Shown one piece after another: positions 1 to 6,116 of a DNA stretch of 12,469 bases; position 1 is the first letter of the stretch, and each line of letters begins with the position of its first letter. The notes below the pieces were generated by a model, which saw only the letters and a list, made by a program, of their open reading frames with translations, was not told the DNA's origin and ran no database searches. The translations under genes and the position numbers were made by a program. Origin of the DNA: Dyella_B sp966430775. GTDB lineage: Bacteria; Pseudomonadota; Gammaproteobacteria; Xanthomonadales; Rhodanobacteraceae. The stretch is taken from NCBI GenBank assembly GCA_966430775.1, contig CBJMMB010000109.1, forward strand, positions 1 to 12,469, in the 5' to 3' direction.

Positions 1-77
1 GCGTGAGACGCTGGAAAAACCTTCATCTCCCCCTAACGAATCGGGCTGAATGCGGCGCTGCGCACACTTGGGAGCCT

Positions 78-104
78 GAACTTTCCGCAGGAGCCAGGGT
101 CCAT
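78..104 (+). promoter_or_regulatory. Possible sigma-E-type promoter of the FKBP gene
   Basis: GAACTT at 78-83 is followed by 16 bases and TCCAT at 100-104. The -35 element and the spacing equal those of the much better promoter in front of rpoE in this window (GAACTT-N16-TCTGA); the -10 element shares only TC and is therefore weak. It would give a leader of about 107 nt holding two small hairpins (157-172 and 174-190). E. coli fkpA is a known sigma-E target, which makes the assignment plausible. A sigma-70-like alternative is TTGCCA at 117-122 with CACAAT at 141-146 (18-base spacer). Confidence 0.4.
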
Positions 105-217
105 CTCGAATCGTCGTTGCCAAGACCGGACTGGACACCGCACAATGCGGGGCCAGCCTCCAATGGGGGAGGTCCGGCGCGGCACGCCGGCATATCCAAA
201 GACTTAGGGAGTTCCAA

Positions 218-1006
218 ATGAAGCATTTTCTGCGACCCACGCTGACAGCAGCCGCGCTGGCCGTTGTGCTGGGCATGACCGCTGGCGCGCAGGCCCAGAC
301 GTCCAGCGCCGGTAGCACGAGCGCCGCCGCTGCCGGCCCGGTCGACAAGATCAAGGCCAGCACCGTGGTGGGCTATGAGCTGGCGGGTTCCGTGCCGCCG
401 ATCATGCGTGAAGCCGTGGATCCGGCGACCGTAGCCAAGGCCGTGCAGGACGCGCTTTCCGGCAAGAAGCCGCCGATGGCCGAGCAGGAGTTCAACGCCA
501 CTGCCCAGGCTTTCGAAGCGCAGCTGCGCGCCAAGGCCAAGTCCGAGTTCGACGCGGCTTCCGCCAAGAACAAGGCTGAAGGCGACGCCTTCCTCGCCAA
601 GAACAAGAGCGCCGCGGGCGTGAAGACCACCGCCTCCGGCCTGCAGTATCAGGTGATCACGCAGGGCACCGGCGCTCGTCCGGGTCCGAACGACACCGTG
701 AAGGTGAACTACAAGGGCACCTTCGTGAACGGCGAAGTGTTCGACAGCTCCGAGAAGAACAACCCGCCGGGACCGACCTCGATCCCGCTGTCGCGCGTGA
801 TCCCGGGCTTCCGCGAAGGCCTGCAGCTGATGCAGGTGGGCGGCCACTACAAGTTCTTCATCCCGCCGAACCTGGCTTACGGTGCGGAACCGAATCGTCC
901 GTTCCCGCCGAACGCCACGCTGATCTTCGACGTGACCCTGGTGAGCACCGGCCCGACGCCGGCCAATGCTTCGCAGGGCGGCGAAGGTGGTGCCGACGGC
1001 AAGTAA
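218..1006 (+). CDS. fkpA: FKBP-type peptidyl-prolyl cis-trans isomerase, exported (FkpA/Mip-like)
   Basis: Predicted periplasmic or membrane-associated prolyl isomerase and folding chaperone, 262 residues. Residues 1-27 form a signal peptide (positive MKHFLRP, hydrophobic core, AQA cleavage site). Residues about 41-135 are the alpha-helical FKBP_N dimerisation region, rich in Ala/Lys/Glu; residues about 155-243 are the FKBP_C catalytic domain. Recognisable pocket residues are Tyr165 in VNYKG, Phe175-Asp176 in VFDSS, Val194-Ile195 in RVIPGF and Tyr221 in LAYGAE. The position that is Trp in FKBP12 and Mip is Phe198 here. A short low-complexity Gly/Ala/Asp tail (244-262) follows. The start is the ATG after AGGGAG (206-211), six bases upstream, and it begins the signal peptide exactly. 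The gene stands alone, with its own terminator. Family assignment is firm; the fkpA name rests on architecture. Confidence 0.93.
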   Translation: MKHFLRPTLTAAALAVVLGMTAGAQAQTSSAGSTSAAAAGPVDKIKASTVVGYELAGSVPPIMREAVDPATVAKAVQDALSGKKPPMAEQEFNATAQAFEAQLRAKAKSEFDAASAKNKAEGDAFLAKNKSAAGVKTTASGLQYQVITQGTGARPGPNDTVKVNYKGTFVNGEVFDSSEKNNPPGPTSIPLSRVIPGFREGLQLMQVGGHYKFFIPPNLAYGAEPNRPFPPNATLIFDVTLVSTGPTPANASQGGEGGADGK

Positions 1007-1035
1007 TCGCCGCGGTACGCAAGCGAGTTTGCATG

Positions 1036-1066
1036 AACGGGGCGCGAACGATTCGCGCCCCGTTTG
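1036..1066 (+). terminator. Intrinsic terminator after the FKBP gene
   Basis: A perfect 13-bp stem, AACGGGGCGCGAA (1036-1048) paired with TTCGCGCCCCGTT (1052-1064), closes a 3-nt CGA loop thirty bases after the FKBP stop. Only three T residues follow (1063-1065), so the U tract is short, but the stem is very stable. It separates this gene from the ugd promoter. Confidence 0.7.
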
Positions 1067-1119
1067 CATTGCACGGGCACAAGCGCGCGTGTCGTTGACA
1101 TAGGCGTTTCTTTTGGGGC

Positions 1120-1128
1120 TGTTAGAAT
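1120..1128 (+). promoter_or_regulatory. Extended -10 promoter of ugd
   Basis: TGTTAGAAT at 1120-1128 matches an extended -10 element (TGn plus TAGAAT, five of six bases of TATAAT). A perfect TTGACA lies at 1095-1100, but the 22-base gap is too long for normal sigma-70 spacing, so the extended -10 probably does most of the work. The start point would be near 1135, giving a leader of about 27 nt. The nearest purine-rich stretch, AAGG at 1143-1146, is too far from the ATG to be a good ribosome binding site. Confidence 0.5.
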
Positions 1129-1161
1129 CCTCGCCCCTTCATAAGGCGTTGATCCCCCGCG

Positions 1162-2505
1162 ATGAAAGTCACCATTTTTGGTACCGGTTATGTGGGCCTG
1201 GTTACCGGAGCCTGCCTGGCCGAGATGGGCAATCATGTCGTTTGCGTAGATATCGACGAACACAAAGTAGCGCGACTGCGTCGCGGCGAAATCCCGATTT
1301 TCGAACCTGGCCTCGAACCCATCGTGCGGCGCAACCACGCCAATGGGCAGCTTGAATTCACCACCGATGCGGCGACCGCCATCGCGCATGCGCAGATCAT
1401 CTTCATCGCCGTAGGCACGCCGCCGGATGAAGACGGCAGCGCCGACCTGCAATACGTGTTGAGCGTGGCGCGCACGATCGGGCGCCACCTGGATCGCTAT
1501 GCGGTAATCGTCAACAAATCCACGGTTCCGGTGGGTACGGCCGATCGCGTACGCGCGGCGGTGGCGACGGAGCTGGCCGCGCGCGGCGCCGAGATCGAAT
1601 TCGACGTCGCCTCCAACCCCGAATTCCTCAAGGAAGGCGATGCGGTCGAAGATTGCCTGCGTCCGGACCGGATCGTGATCGGCTCCTCCAGCGCTCGTGC
1701 GATCGCTTTGCTGCGCAAGCTGTATGCGCCGTTCAATCGCAATCACGATCGCGTCGTGGTGATGGACGTGCGCTCCGCCGAGCTGACCAAGTACGCGGCC
1801 AACGCCATGCTGGCCACCAAGATCAGTTTCATGAACGAGATCGCCAACATCGCCGAGCGCGTGGGCGCTGACGTGGAGCTGGTGCGCCAGGGCATTGGCT
1901 CGGATCCGCGTATCGGCTATCACTTCATCTATCCGGGTGCTGGTTATGGCGGCTCGTGCTTCCCGAAAGACGTGCAGGCGCTGGAGCGCACGGCGCGTGC
2001 AGTGGGCTACGATGCGCGACTGCTCGGCGCGGTGGAAGCGGTCAACCGCGATCAGAAGTTGAAGCTGTTCGACTTCATCCAGCGTTACTTCAACGGCGAC
2101 GTGCGCGGCCGGACGATCGCCCTGTGGGGCCTGGCGTTCAAGCCCAATACCGATGACATGCGCGAGGCCTCCAGCCGCCGCCTGATGGAAGCGTTGTGGG
2201 AAGCTGGCGCCAAGGTGCGCGCGTTCGACCCGGAAGCGCGCGAGGAAGTGCGCCGCCTGTATGGCGAACGCGACGATCTGGTGTTGTGCGACAGCGCCTA
2301 CCATGCGCTGGACGGGGCGGACGTGCTGGCGATCATCACCGAATGGAAGGCGTTCCGCAGCCCGGATTTCGCCCGCATTCGCGCCGTGCTCAAGGAACCG
2401 GCCATTTTCGATGGGCGTAATCTCTACGAGCCCACCGTGGTGGAAGAAGCCGGCCTGGCGTACTACGGCATCGGCCGCGGGCGCAGCGTCGCACGGCCGG
2501 AGTGA
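1162..2505 (+). CDS. ugd: UDP-glucose 6-dehydrogenase
   Basis: Cytoplasmic NAD-dependent oxidase of UDP-glucose to UDP-glucuronate in two hydride transfers, supplying surface polysaccharide and lipid A modification. At 447 residues it has the usual length. The N-terminal Rossmann domain opens with the dinucleotide motif GTGYVG (7-12) and Asp30 after strand 2. The central dimerisation helix carries TKYAANAMLATK (209-220) with the family's conserved Lys210 and Asn214. The catalytic thiol is Cys266 in GYGGSCFPKD (261-270), with Asp270 alongside. The C-terminal UDP-binding domain starts around GLAFKPNTDDMREA (323-336) and includes FDGRN (416-420). All key residues are intact. The ATG at 1162 begins directly with the Rossmann strand MKVTIFG, so the start is secure despite a weak ribosome binding site. 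slyX begins two bases downstream, suggesting co-transcription. Confidence 0.96.
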   Translation: MKVTIFGTGYVGLVTGACLAEMGNHVVCVDIDEHKVARLRRGEIPIFEPGLEPIVRRNHANGQLEFTTDAATAIAHAQIIFIAVGTPPDEDGSADLQYVLSVARTIGRHLDRYAVIVNKSTVPVGTADRVRAAVATELAARGAEIEFDVASNPEFLKEGDAVEDCLRPDRIVIGSSSARAIALLRKLYAPFNRNHDRVVVMDVRSAELTKYAANAMLATKISFMNEIANIAERVGADVELVRQGIGSDPRIGYHFIYPGAGYGGSCFPKDVQALERTARAVGYDARLLGAVEAVNRDQKLKLFDFIQRYFNGDVRGRTIALWGLAFKPNTDDMREASSRRLMEALWEAGAKVRAFDPEAREEVRRLYGERDDLVLCDSAYHALDGADVLAIITEWKAFRSPDFARIRAVLKEPAIFDGRNLYEPTVVEEAGLAYYGIGRGRSVARPE

Positions 2506-2507
2506 TC

Positions 2508-2720
2508 ATGAGCGATACTGAAAAGCGTCTTACGGAGCTGGAAGTTCGGCTCGCTTTTATCGATGATGCCGTGCAGGCATTGGTGGCGGCCGATGCGGAG
2601 CAGTCGCTGCGCATCGCCGCGCTGGAACGCGTGATCCGCGACCTGCGCAGCGAGCTGGAAACGGTGCGCCTCGGGCAAGGGCCCGATCCGCACAGCGAAC
2701 CGCCACCGCCGCACTACTGA
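2508..2720 (+). CDS. slyX: SlyX family protein
   Basis: Small acidic, helical protein of 70 residues; the biochemical role of the family is unknown. It is a predicted coiled coil from about residue 3 to 53, with heptad-like Leu/Ile/Val spacing (RLTELEVRLAFIDDAVQAL and LRIAALERVIRDLRSELE), and ends with the family's hallmark PPPHY. The chosen ATG has GGAG (2499-2502) five bases upstream and lies two bases after the ugd stop. An in-frame GTG at 2502 would add two residues and overlap ugd, and is less likely. In E. coli slyX sits beside fkpA; here the two are separated only by ugd. It probably shares the ugd transcript. Confidence 0.9.
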   Translation: MSDTEKRLTELEVRLAFIDDAVQALVAADAEQSLRIAALERVIRDLRSELETVRLGQGPDPHSEPPPPHY

Positions 2721-2767
2721 AACGCTTCACCACATAAAAACGTACCAACGCAACACCGGATTCGATC

Positions 2768-3325
2768 ATGGCCGATTCACTGCGAGATCAGCTCTTGAAG
2801 AGCGGCATCGTCAAGCAAATCAAGGACGAGAAGCGCCAGCAGCCACCCGCTCCCAAGCCGCATACCGCATTCGCCAAAGGCAAGCCGCCGCACAGGCCGA
2901 AGCCGGCGCGCAACGATGGCGACATCGACCTGGCCAAGGCCTACGCCGTGCGTGCGCAGACGGAAGCGCAGGAACGCAAGCGCGCCGAGCAGGAAGCCGC
3001 CGAACAGGCGCGCCTGAAACGCGAACGCAAGGCGAAAGTGCAGAAGCTGCTGGAAGGGCAGGCGCTCAACAAGGCCGATGCCGATCAAGTGCGCCATTTC
3101 GAATACGGCGGCAAGATTCGCCGGGTATACGTGGACGCCTTGCAACTGGCCGATCTCAATGCCGGCAAGCTCGGCATCGTGCAGAACAGCGGTCGTTACT
3201 TGCTGGTGGCGCAGACAGTGGCCGAGCAGGTGCGTGAGGTCGATCCGCACCTGGTCGCGTTGCTGGTGGATCCGGCCACGGCGGGCGTGGACGAGGATGG
3301 CATCCCGGATGATCTGATGTGGTGA
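2768..3325 (+). CDS. DUF2058 family protein (YaiL-like)
   Basis: Conserved 185-residue protein of unknown function. The N-terminal MADSLRDQLLKSGIV segment and the C-terminal PDDLMW are characteristic of the DUF2058/YaiL family. Between them lie a basic, Pro/Lys-rich linker (about 20-50), a highly charged helix rich in Glu, Arg, Lys and Ala (about 58-97, probable coiled coil), and a small globular C-terminal part (about 98-178) with FEYGGKIRRVYVD and GRYLLVAQ. No signal peptide or membrane segment is visible, so it should be cytosolic; the basic linker could contact nucleic acid, which is inference only. It starts 47 bases after slyX and may be the last gene of the ugd-slyX transcript. The ribosome binding site is weak. 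The stop is followed at once by the inverted repeat at 3326-3383. Confidence 0.87.
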   Translation: MADSLRDQLLKSGIVKQIKDEKRQQPPAPKPHTAFAKGKPPHRPKPARNDGDIDLAKAYAVRAQTEAQERKRAEQEAAEQARLKRERKAKVQKLLEGQALNKADADQVRHFEYGGKIRRVYVDALQLADLNAGKLGIVQNSGRYLLVAQTVAEQVREVDPHLVALLVDPATAGVDEDGIPDDLMW

Positions 3326-3383
3326 CGTAGGTTGGGGTGCAAACCCCAGTCTCGCCATGCTGGGGTTTGCACCCCAACCTACG
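3326..3383. repeat. REP-like palindromic doublet, likely bidirectional terminator
   Basis: Two 23-nt arms form a perfect inverted repeat (3326-3348 and 3361-3383) around a 12-nt spacer. Each arm is itself a small hairpin: TGGGGT-GCAA-ACCCCA at 3333-3348, and TGGGGT-TTGC-ACCCCA at 3361-3376, preceded or followed by the GTAGGT-type flank. A palindromic unit with a conserved GTAGG head placed in inverted orientation is the layout of REP doublets (REPIN/BIME). The element fills the whole gap between two convergent genes. It starts directly after the DUF2058 stop and overlaps the stop codon (TAG, complement of 3379-3381) of the fadJ-like gene. The folded RNA could end transcription from both sides. 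Copy number elsewhere in the genome cannot be seen here. Confidence 0.75.
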
Positions 3384-5478
3384 CGCTTTCGGTCCGCGTC
3401 AATGCGGCATGGTCCCATCCGTTCTTCGGCAGGAAGCGTTCGCCGTAGCGCTTGGCCAGCGTTTCCAGCTTCTGGCGTATTTTTTCCGCACCTTCGCTGC
3501 GCACGTATTGGATCGGACCGCCGCGGAACGGCGCAAAGCCGGTGCCGAAAATCACGCCGGCATCGAGCAGATCCGCATCGTCCACGACGCCATCGCCAAG
3601 GCAGGCGACGGCTTCGTTGACCATGGCCAGGATCATGCGGTCCTGCAGATCCGGCGGTGGCGTGTAATCAGGATCCACTTGCGGCTTCTGCGGCTTGCCG
3701 TCCTGCCAGGTATACAGACCCTGGCCGTCCTTCTTGCCACGCTTGCCGGCTTCGAGCTTGTCTTCCAGTCCCGGCGGCAGTTCCAGGCCGAGGAAAGGCG
3801 CCAGCTCCTTGCCCACTGAAGCACAGACATCCAGCCCAACCGTATCGGCCAGTTCGATCGGCCCCATCGGCATGCCGAAGTTTTTCGCTTCCTTGTCGAG
3901 CACCGGCCCCGGTACGCCTTCGTTGTAGAGGCGCAAGGCTTCGAGCAGATAAGGCATCAGGATGCGGTTGACCAGAAATCCCGGTGTGCCTTTCACCGCC
4001 ACCGGTAATTTGCCGATCGCCTTGCAGAACGCCATCGCACGTTTTTCGACGTGGGGATCGAGCGCATCGTGACGCACCACTTCCACCAGCGGCATTTGCG
4101 CGACGGGATTGAAGAAATGCAGCCCGAGGAAACGCTGCGGCGACGCCAGGCGCTTGCGCAATTCGTCCAATGGAATGGACGAAGTGTTGGTGGCGAGGAT
4201 GCCGTTGTGGCTGGCCAGTTGCGGCTCGATTGTGGCGTACAGCGCTTCTTTCGCTTCGGGGTTTTCGAAGATCGCCTCGATCGCCAGATCGGCGCGCGCA
4301 GCGCCGGCGCCTTCCACGTCCGCGCGCAGGCGGCGGCGTGCTTCGTCCACTTTTTCCGGAGCTTTAAATTTTTTCTCATACAGCGCTTGCGCACGATCAA
4401 GCGCAGGCTGGATGAATTTCATCTCGCGGTCTTGCAGCGTGACGTCAAAACCCTTGAATGCAGCCCATGCGGCGATATCGCCACCCATCACACCGGCGCC
4501 GACCACGTGCACGGTGCGAATGCCGGCATCGACGTCGCTGCCCTGGCCTTTCAGGCGTTCCTGCAAAAAGAAGATGCGAATAAGGTTGCGCGCCGTGTCG
4601 GTTTCCGCCAGCTTCGCCACCGAGCGCGCTTCGAGTTTCAGGCGCTGCTGGATGTTGCCGCCGCCGCGCTTCCAGACATCGATCAGGGCGAACGGGGCAG
4701 GGTAATGTTCCTTTCGCACTTTGGCGGCGGTCTGCTTGAGCACCATCGGCGCGAGGATCTGACGCGCGAGCCAGGTGTTGGTGGCCCAGGCGGTGAGCCG
4801 TTGCGCGAACGGGCGCGCGTGCGGGTGGCGCAACAGGGCGCGGGCTTCGGCCATCAGCTCATCCGGCCGGGCCAGGCGATCGACCACGCCCAGGCTCTTG
4901 GCCTTGCGGGCGGAGAGGGCCTTGCCGGTAAGCATGACCGGCAGGGCTTCGGCCGCGCCGATCAACCGCGGCAGGCGGGCCGATCCACCCCAGCCAGGGT
5001 GGATGCCCAGCATGACCTCCGGCAGCCCGATCCGCGTTTTTTCATCGTCCGCGGCAATGCGTTGCCGGCAGGCAAGGATCAGCTCGGTGCCGCCGCCCAT
5101 GCAGGCGCCGTGTACCGCGGCCACCGTAGGGCAGGGCAGGCGTGCCAGGGCGTCGAACACGCGCTGGCCGTTCTCGATGTTTTCCAGCACCGTGCCGTGC
5201 TTGGCGTACTCGACGAATTCCTTGATATCCGCGCCGACCGCAAAGCCGTTCGTCTTGGCCGAATGGATGATCACCCCGGCGGGTTTCTCGATCGCCAGCC
5301 GCTCCACGATCTGCCCGAGCTCATCCAGCACTTCGCGGGAAATGGCGTTGACGCTGCTGCGGGCGCGGTCGAGGGTGAGGGTAACGATGCCGCTGTCATC
5401 CAGGCTCGTTTTCCAATGACGGAAGCGCAATCCTTCGAACATGGGGTATGAGGGGGATGGCTGGGAGGCGTTCACCAT
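3379..5478 (-). CDS. fadJ: Enoyl-CoA hydratase / 3-hydroxyacyl-CoA dehydrogenase (FadJ-like alpha subunit)
   Basis: Multifunctional fatty-acid beta-oxidation enzyme, 699 residues from this start. The N-terminal crotonase domain (about 15-205) holds GFAVGADIKEF (78-88) and GACMGGGTE; Glu132 and Glu154 (in GLPEV) match the two catalytic glutamates of FadB. The NAD-binding 3-hydroxyacyl-CoA dehydrogenase domain begins at VVGAGVMGGDIA (325-336), with ATNTSS (429-434), catalytic His454 in LHFFNP and Glu466 in MPLVEVV. C-terminal dehydrogenase repeats (about 500-595 and 610-685) contain FLVNRIL and FGTGFAPFRGGP. The start is uncertain: ATG 5478 follows GCGGGA and keeps a short leader before the conserved MFEGLRF; ATG 5442 would start at that motif but has no ribosome binding site; ATG 5541 would add 21 unrelated residues. 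No thiolase gene is adjacent in the window. The fadJ rather than fadB label is a judgement from length and sequence feel. Confidence 0.9.
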   Translation of the reverse strand: MVNASQPSPSYPMFEGLRFRHWKTSLDDSGIVTLTLDRARSSVNAISREVLDELGQIVERLAIEKPAGVIIHSAKTNGFAVGADIKEFVEYAKHGTVLENIENGQRVFDALARLPCPTVAAVHGACMGGGTELILACRQRIAADDEKTRIGLPEVMLGIHPGWGGSARLPRLIGAAEALPVMLTGKALSARKAKSLGVVDRLARPDELMAEARALLRHPHARPFAQRLTAWATNTWLARQILAPMVLKQTAAKVRKEHYPAPFALIDVWKRGGGNIQQRLKLEARSVAKLAETDTARNLIRIFFLQERLKGQGSDVDAGIRTVHVVGAGVMGGDIAAWAAFKGFDVTLQDREMKFIQPALDRAQALYEKKFKAPEKVDEARRRLRADVEGAGAARADLAIEAIFENPEAKEALYATIEPQLASHNGILATNTSSIPLDELRKRLASPQRFLGLHFFNPVAQMPLVEVVRHDALDPHVEKRAMAFCKAIGKLPVAVKGTPGFLVNRILMPYLLEALRLYNEGVPGPVLDKEAKNFGMPMGPIELADTVGLDVCASVGKELAPFLGLELPPGLEDKLEAGKRGKKDGQGLYTWQDGKPQKPQVDPDYTPPPDLQDRMILAMVNEAVACLGDGVVDDADLLDAGVIFGTGFAPFRGGPIQYVRSEGAEKIRQKLETLAKRYGERFLPKNGWDHAALTRTESA

Positions 5479-5624
5479 ACCGTCCCGCCGCGATGATTGC
5501 GAGACGTACCATTCGGACCGGTATGTGCCGGTATGCCGCATGGATCACGCCTCTGCATTCCGGCTATTGCGCTTCCCGTACGACTGCGTAACGTACGAGA
5601 CGCGATAACTTCTTCCCGGGCGGT
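5479..5624. promoter_or_regulatory. Divergent intergenic region between fadJ-like gene and the c-di-GMP unit
   Basis: This stretch must hold the promoters for both directions, but I see no strong sigma-70 match. The heptamer CGGTATG occurs at 5519-5525 and 5529-5535 (ten-base period), again at 5621-5627 over the start codon of the + strand gene, and inverted (CATACCG) at 5476-5482 over the chosen start of the - strand gene. A separate dyad, CGTACG at 5577-5582 and 5592-5597, lies upstream of the + strand gene. These are candidate operator sites only. Confidence 0.3.
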
Positions 5625-6116
5625 ATGACTTCCCTGATGGCCCCCGCGCCGCTTGCCGGCAGCGATATCTATGAGCGCATCCTGACCGCCCCAGGCGGCC
5701 TGGTCGTGCTCGAGCACGTGGACAGCAATGCGGTCATCGAGCAGTTCCGCGCGCTGGCGCGCCTGAACGGGCAATCGGTCTACCTGTGGCGGCAGGAAAC
5801 CGGCATGGAGAACCTGCGCGAGGCGCACGCGGTGATCCCCGGTTCGCAACGCCTGGGCAACGCCTTGCGCTATATCCAGCAAAGCATCCATTTCGGTATT
5901 TATCTGCTCGCGCCGTTTCCGTTGCCGCTGGTGCCGACGGACAGCTCCCTGCTGCGCCAGCTTGCGCGCGCGCCGGCCGGCCACGTGCGCCGGGTAGTGT
6001 TGCTGGATGCGCCCGAGATATTGGTGTCGAGCATCGACGACGTTGCCGTAAGGCTGGGCAGTACGGCGAACACGATCCAGCGCCCGCGCCTGCGTGACGG
6101 ACGATGGCTGCTGTGA
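5625..6116 (+). CDS. Hypothetical protein coupled to the GGDEF-EAL gene
   Basis: I do not recognise a characterised family. The 163-residue product is predicted soluble: no signal peptide, and the most hydrophobic stretch (GIYLLAPFPLPLV, about 90-102) is short and Pro-broken. It reads as an alternating alpha/beta fold, with strands GLVVLEHV (25-32), SVYLWRQ (51-57), GIYLLAP (90-96) and RRVVLLDAP (121-129), ending in RWLL. The pattern (helix, 'GIYLL' strand, then a helix and 'VVLLDAPEI') is reminiscent of the N-terminal part of Ycf46-type AAA proteins, but there is no Walker A motif, so it is not an ATPase by itself; this likeness is weak inference. Its end overlaps the next gene, implying coupled translation and a functional link with the cyclic di-GMP enzyme. 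The start has a weak GGGCGG upstream; ATG 5637 is an alternative. Confidence 0.75.
   Translation: MTSLMAPAPLAGSDIYERILTAPGGLVVLEHVDSNAVIEQFRALARLNGQSVYLWRQETGMENLREAHAVIPGSQRLGNALRYIQQSIHFGIYLLAPFPLPLVPTDSSLLRQLARAPAGHVRRVVLLDAPEILVSSIDDVAVRLGSTANTIQRPRLRDGRWLL

Noticed and set aside
3..221. 72-codon + strand frame before the FKBP gene
   Set aside because: It covers the putative promoter and leader hairpins, has no ribosome binding site and no recognisable product; its end overlaps the FKBP start out of frame. I see no gene in 1-217.
23..1069. 348-codon open frame on the - strand opposite the FKBP gene
   Set aside because: It runs through the FKBP terminator and has an Arg/Gly/His-rich product typical of antisense frames in GC-rich DNA.
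1095..1128. TTGACA plus TAGAAT as a standard sigma-70 promoter of ugd
   Set aside because: The spacer is 22 bases, too long for normal use; kept only as an extended -10 promoter.
877..2304. 475-codon open frame on the - strand opposite ugd
   Set aside because: High-GC antisense shadow: the product is rich in His/Arg/Gln/Gly with no domain, while the + strand encodes an intact Ugd with all catalytic residues.
4360..4378. A/T run (A6T3A3 on the - strand) in the fadJ-like gene as a possible frameshift site
   Set aside because: The codons read GAG AAA AAA TTT AAA; this does not form an in-frame slippery heptamer, there is no stimulatory structure evident, and the protein is full length.
4051..5451. 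466-codon open frame on the + strand opposite the fadJ-like gene
   Set aside because: The - strand protein is complete with both catalytic domains; the opposite product has low-complexity His/Gln/Arg/Ala composition and no family resemblance.
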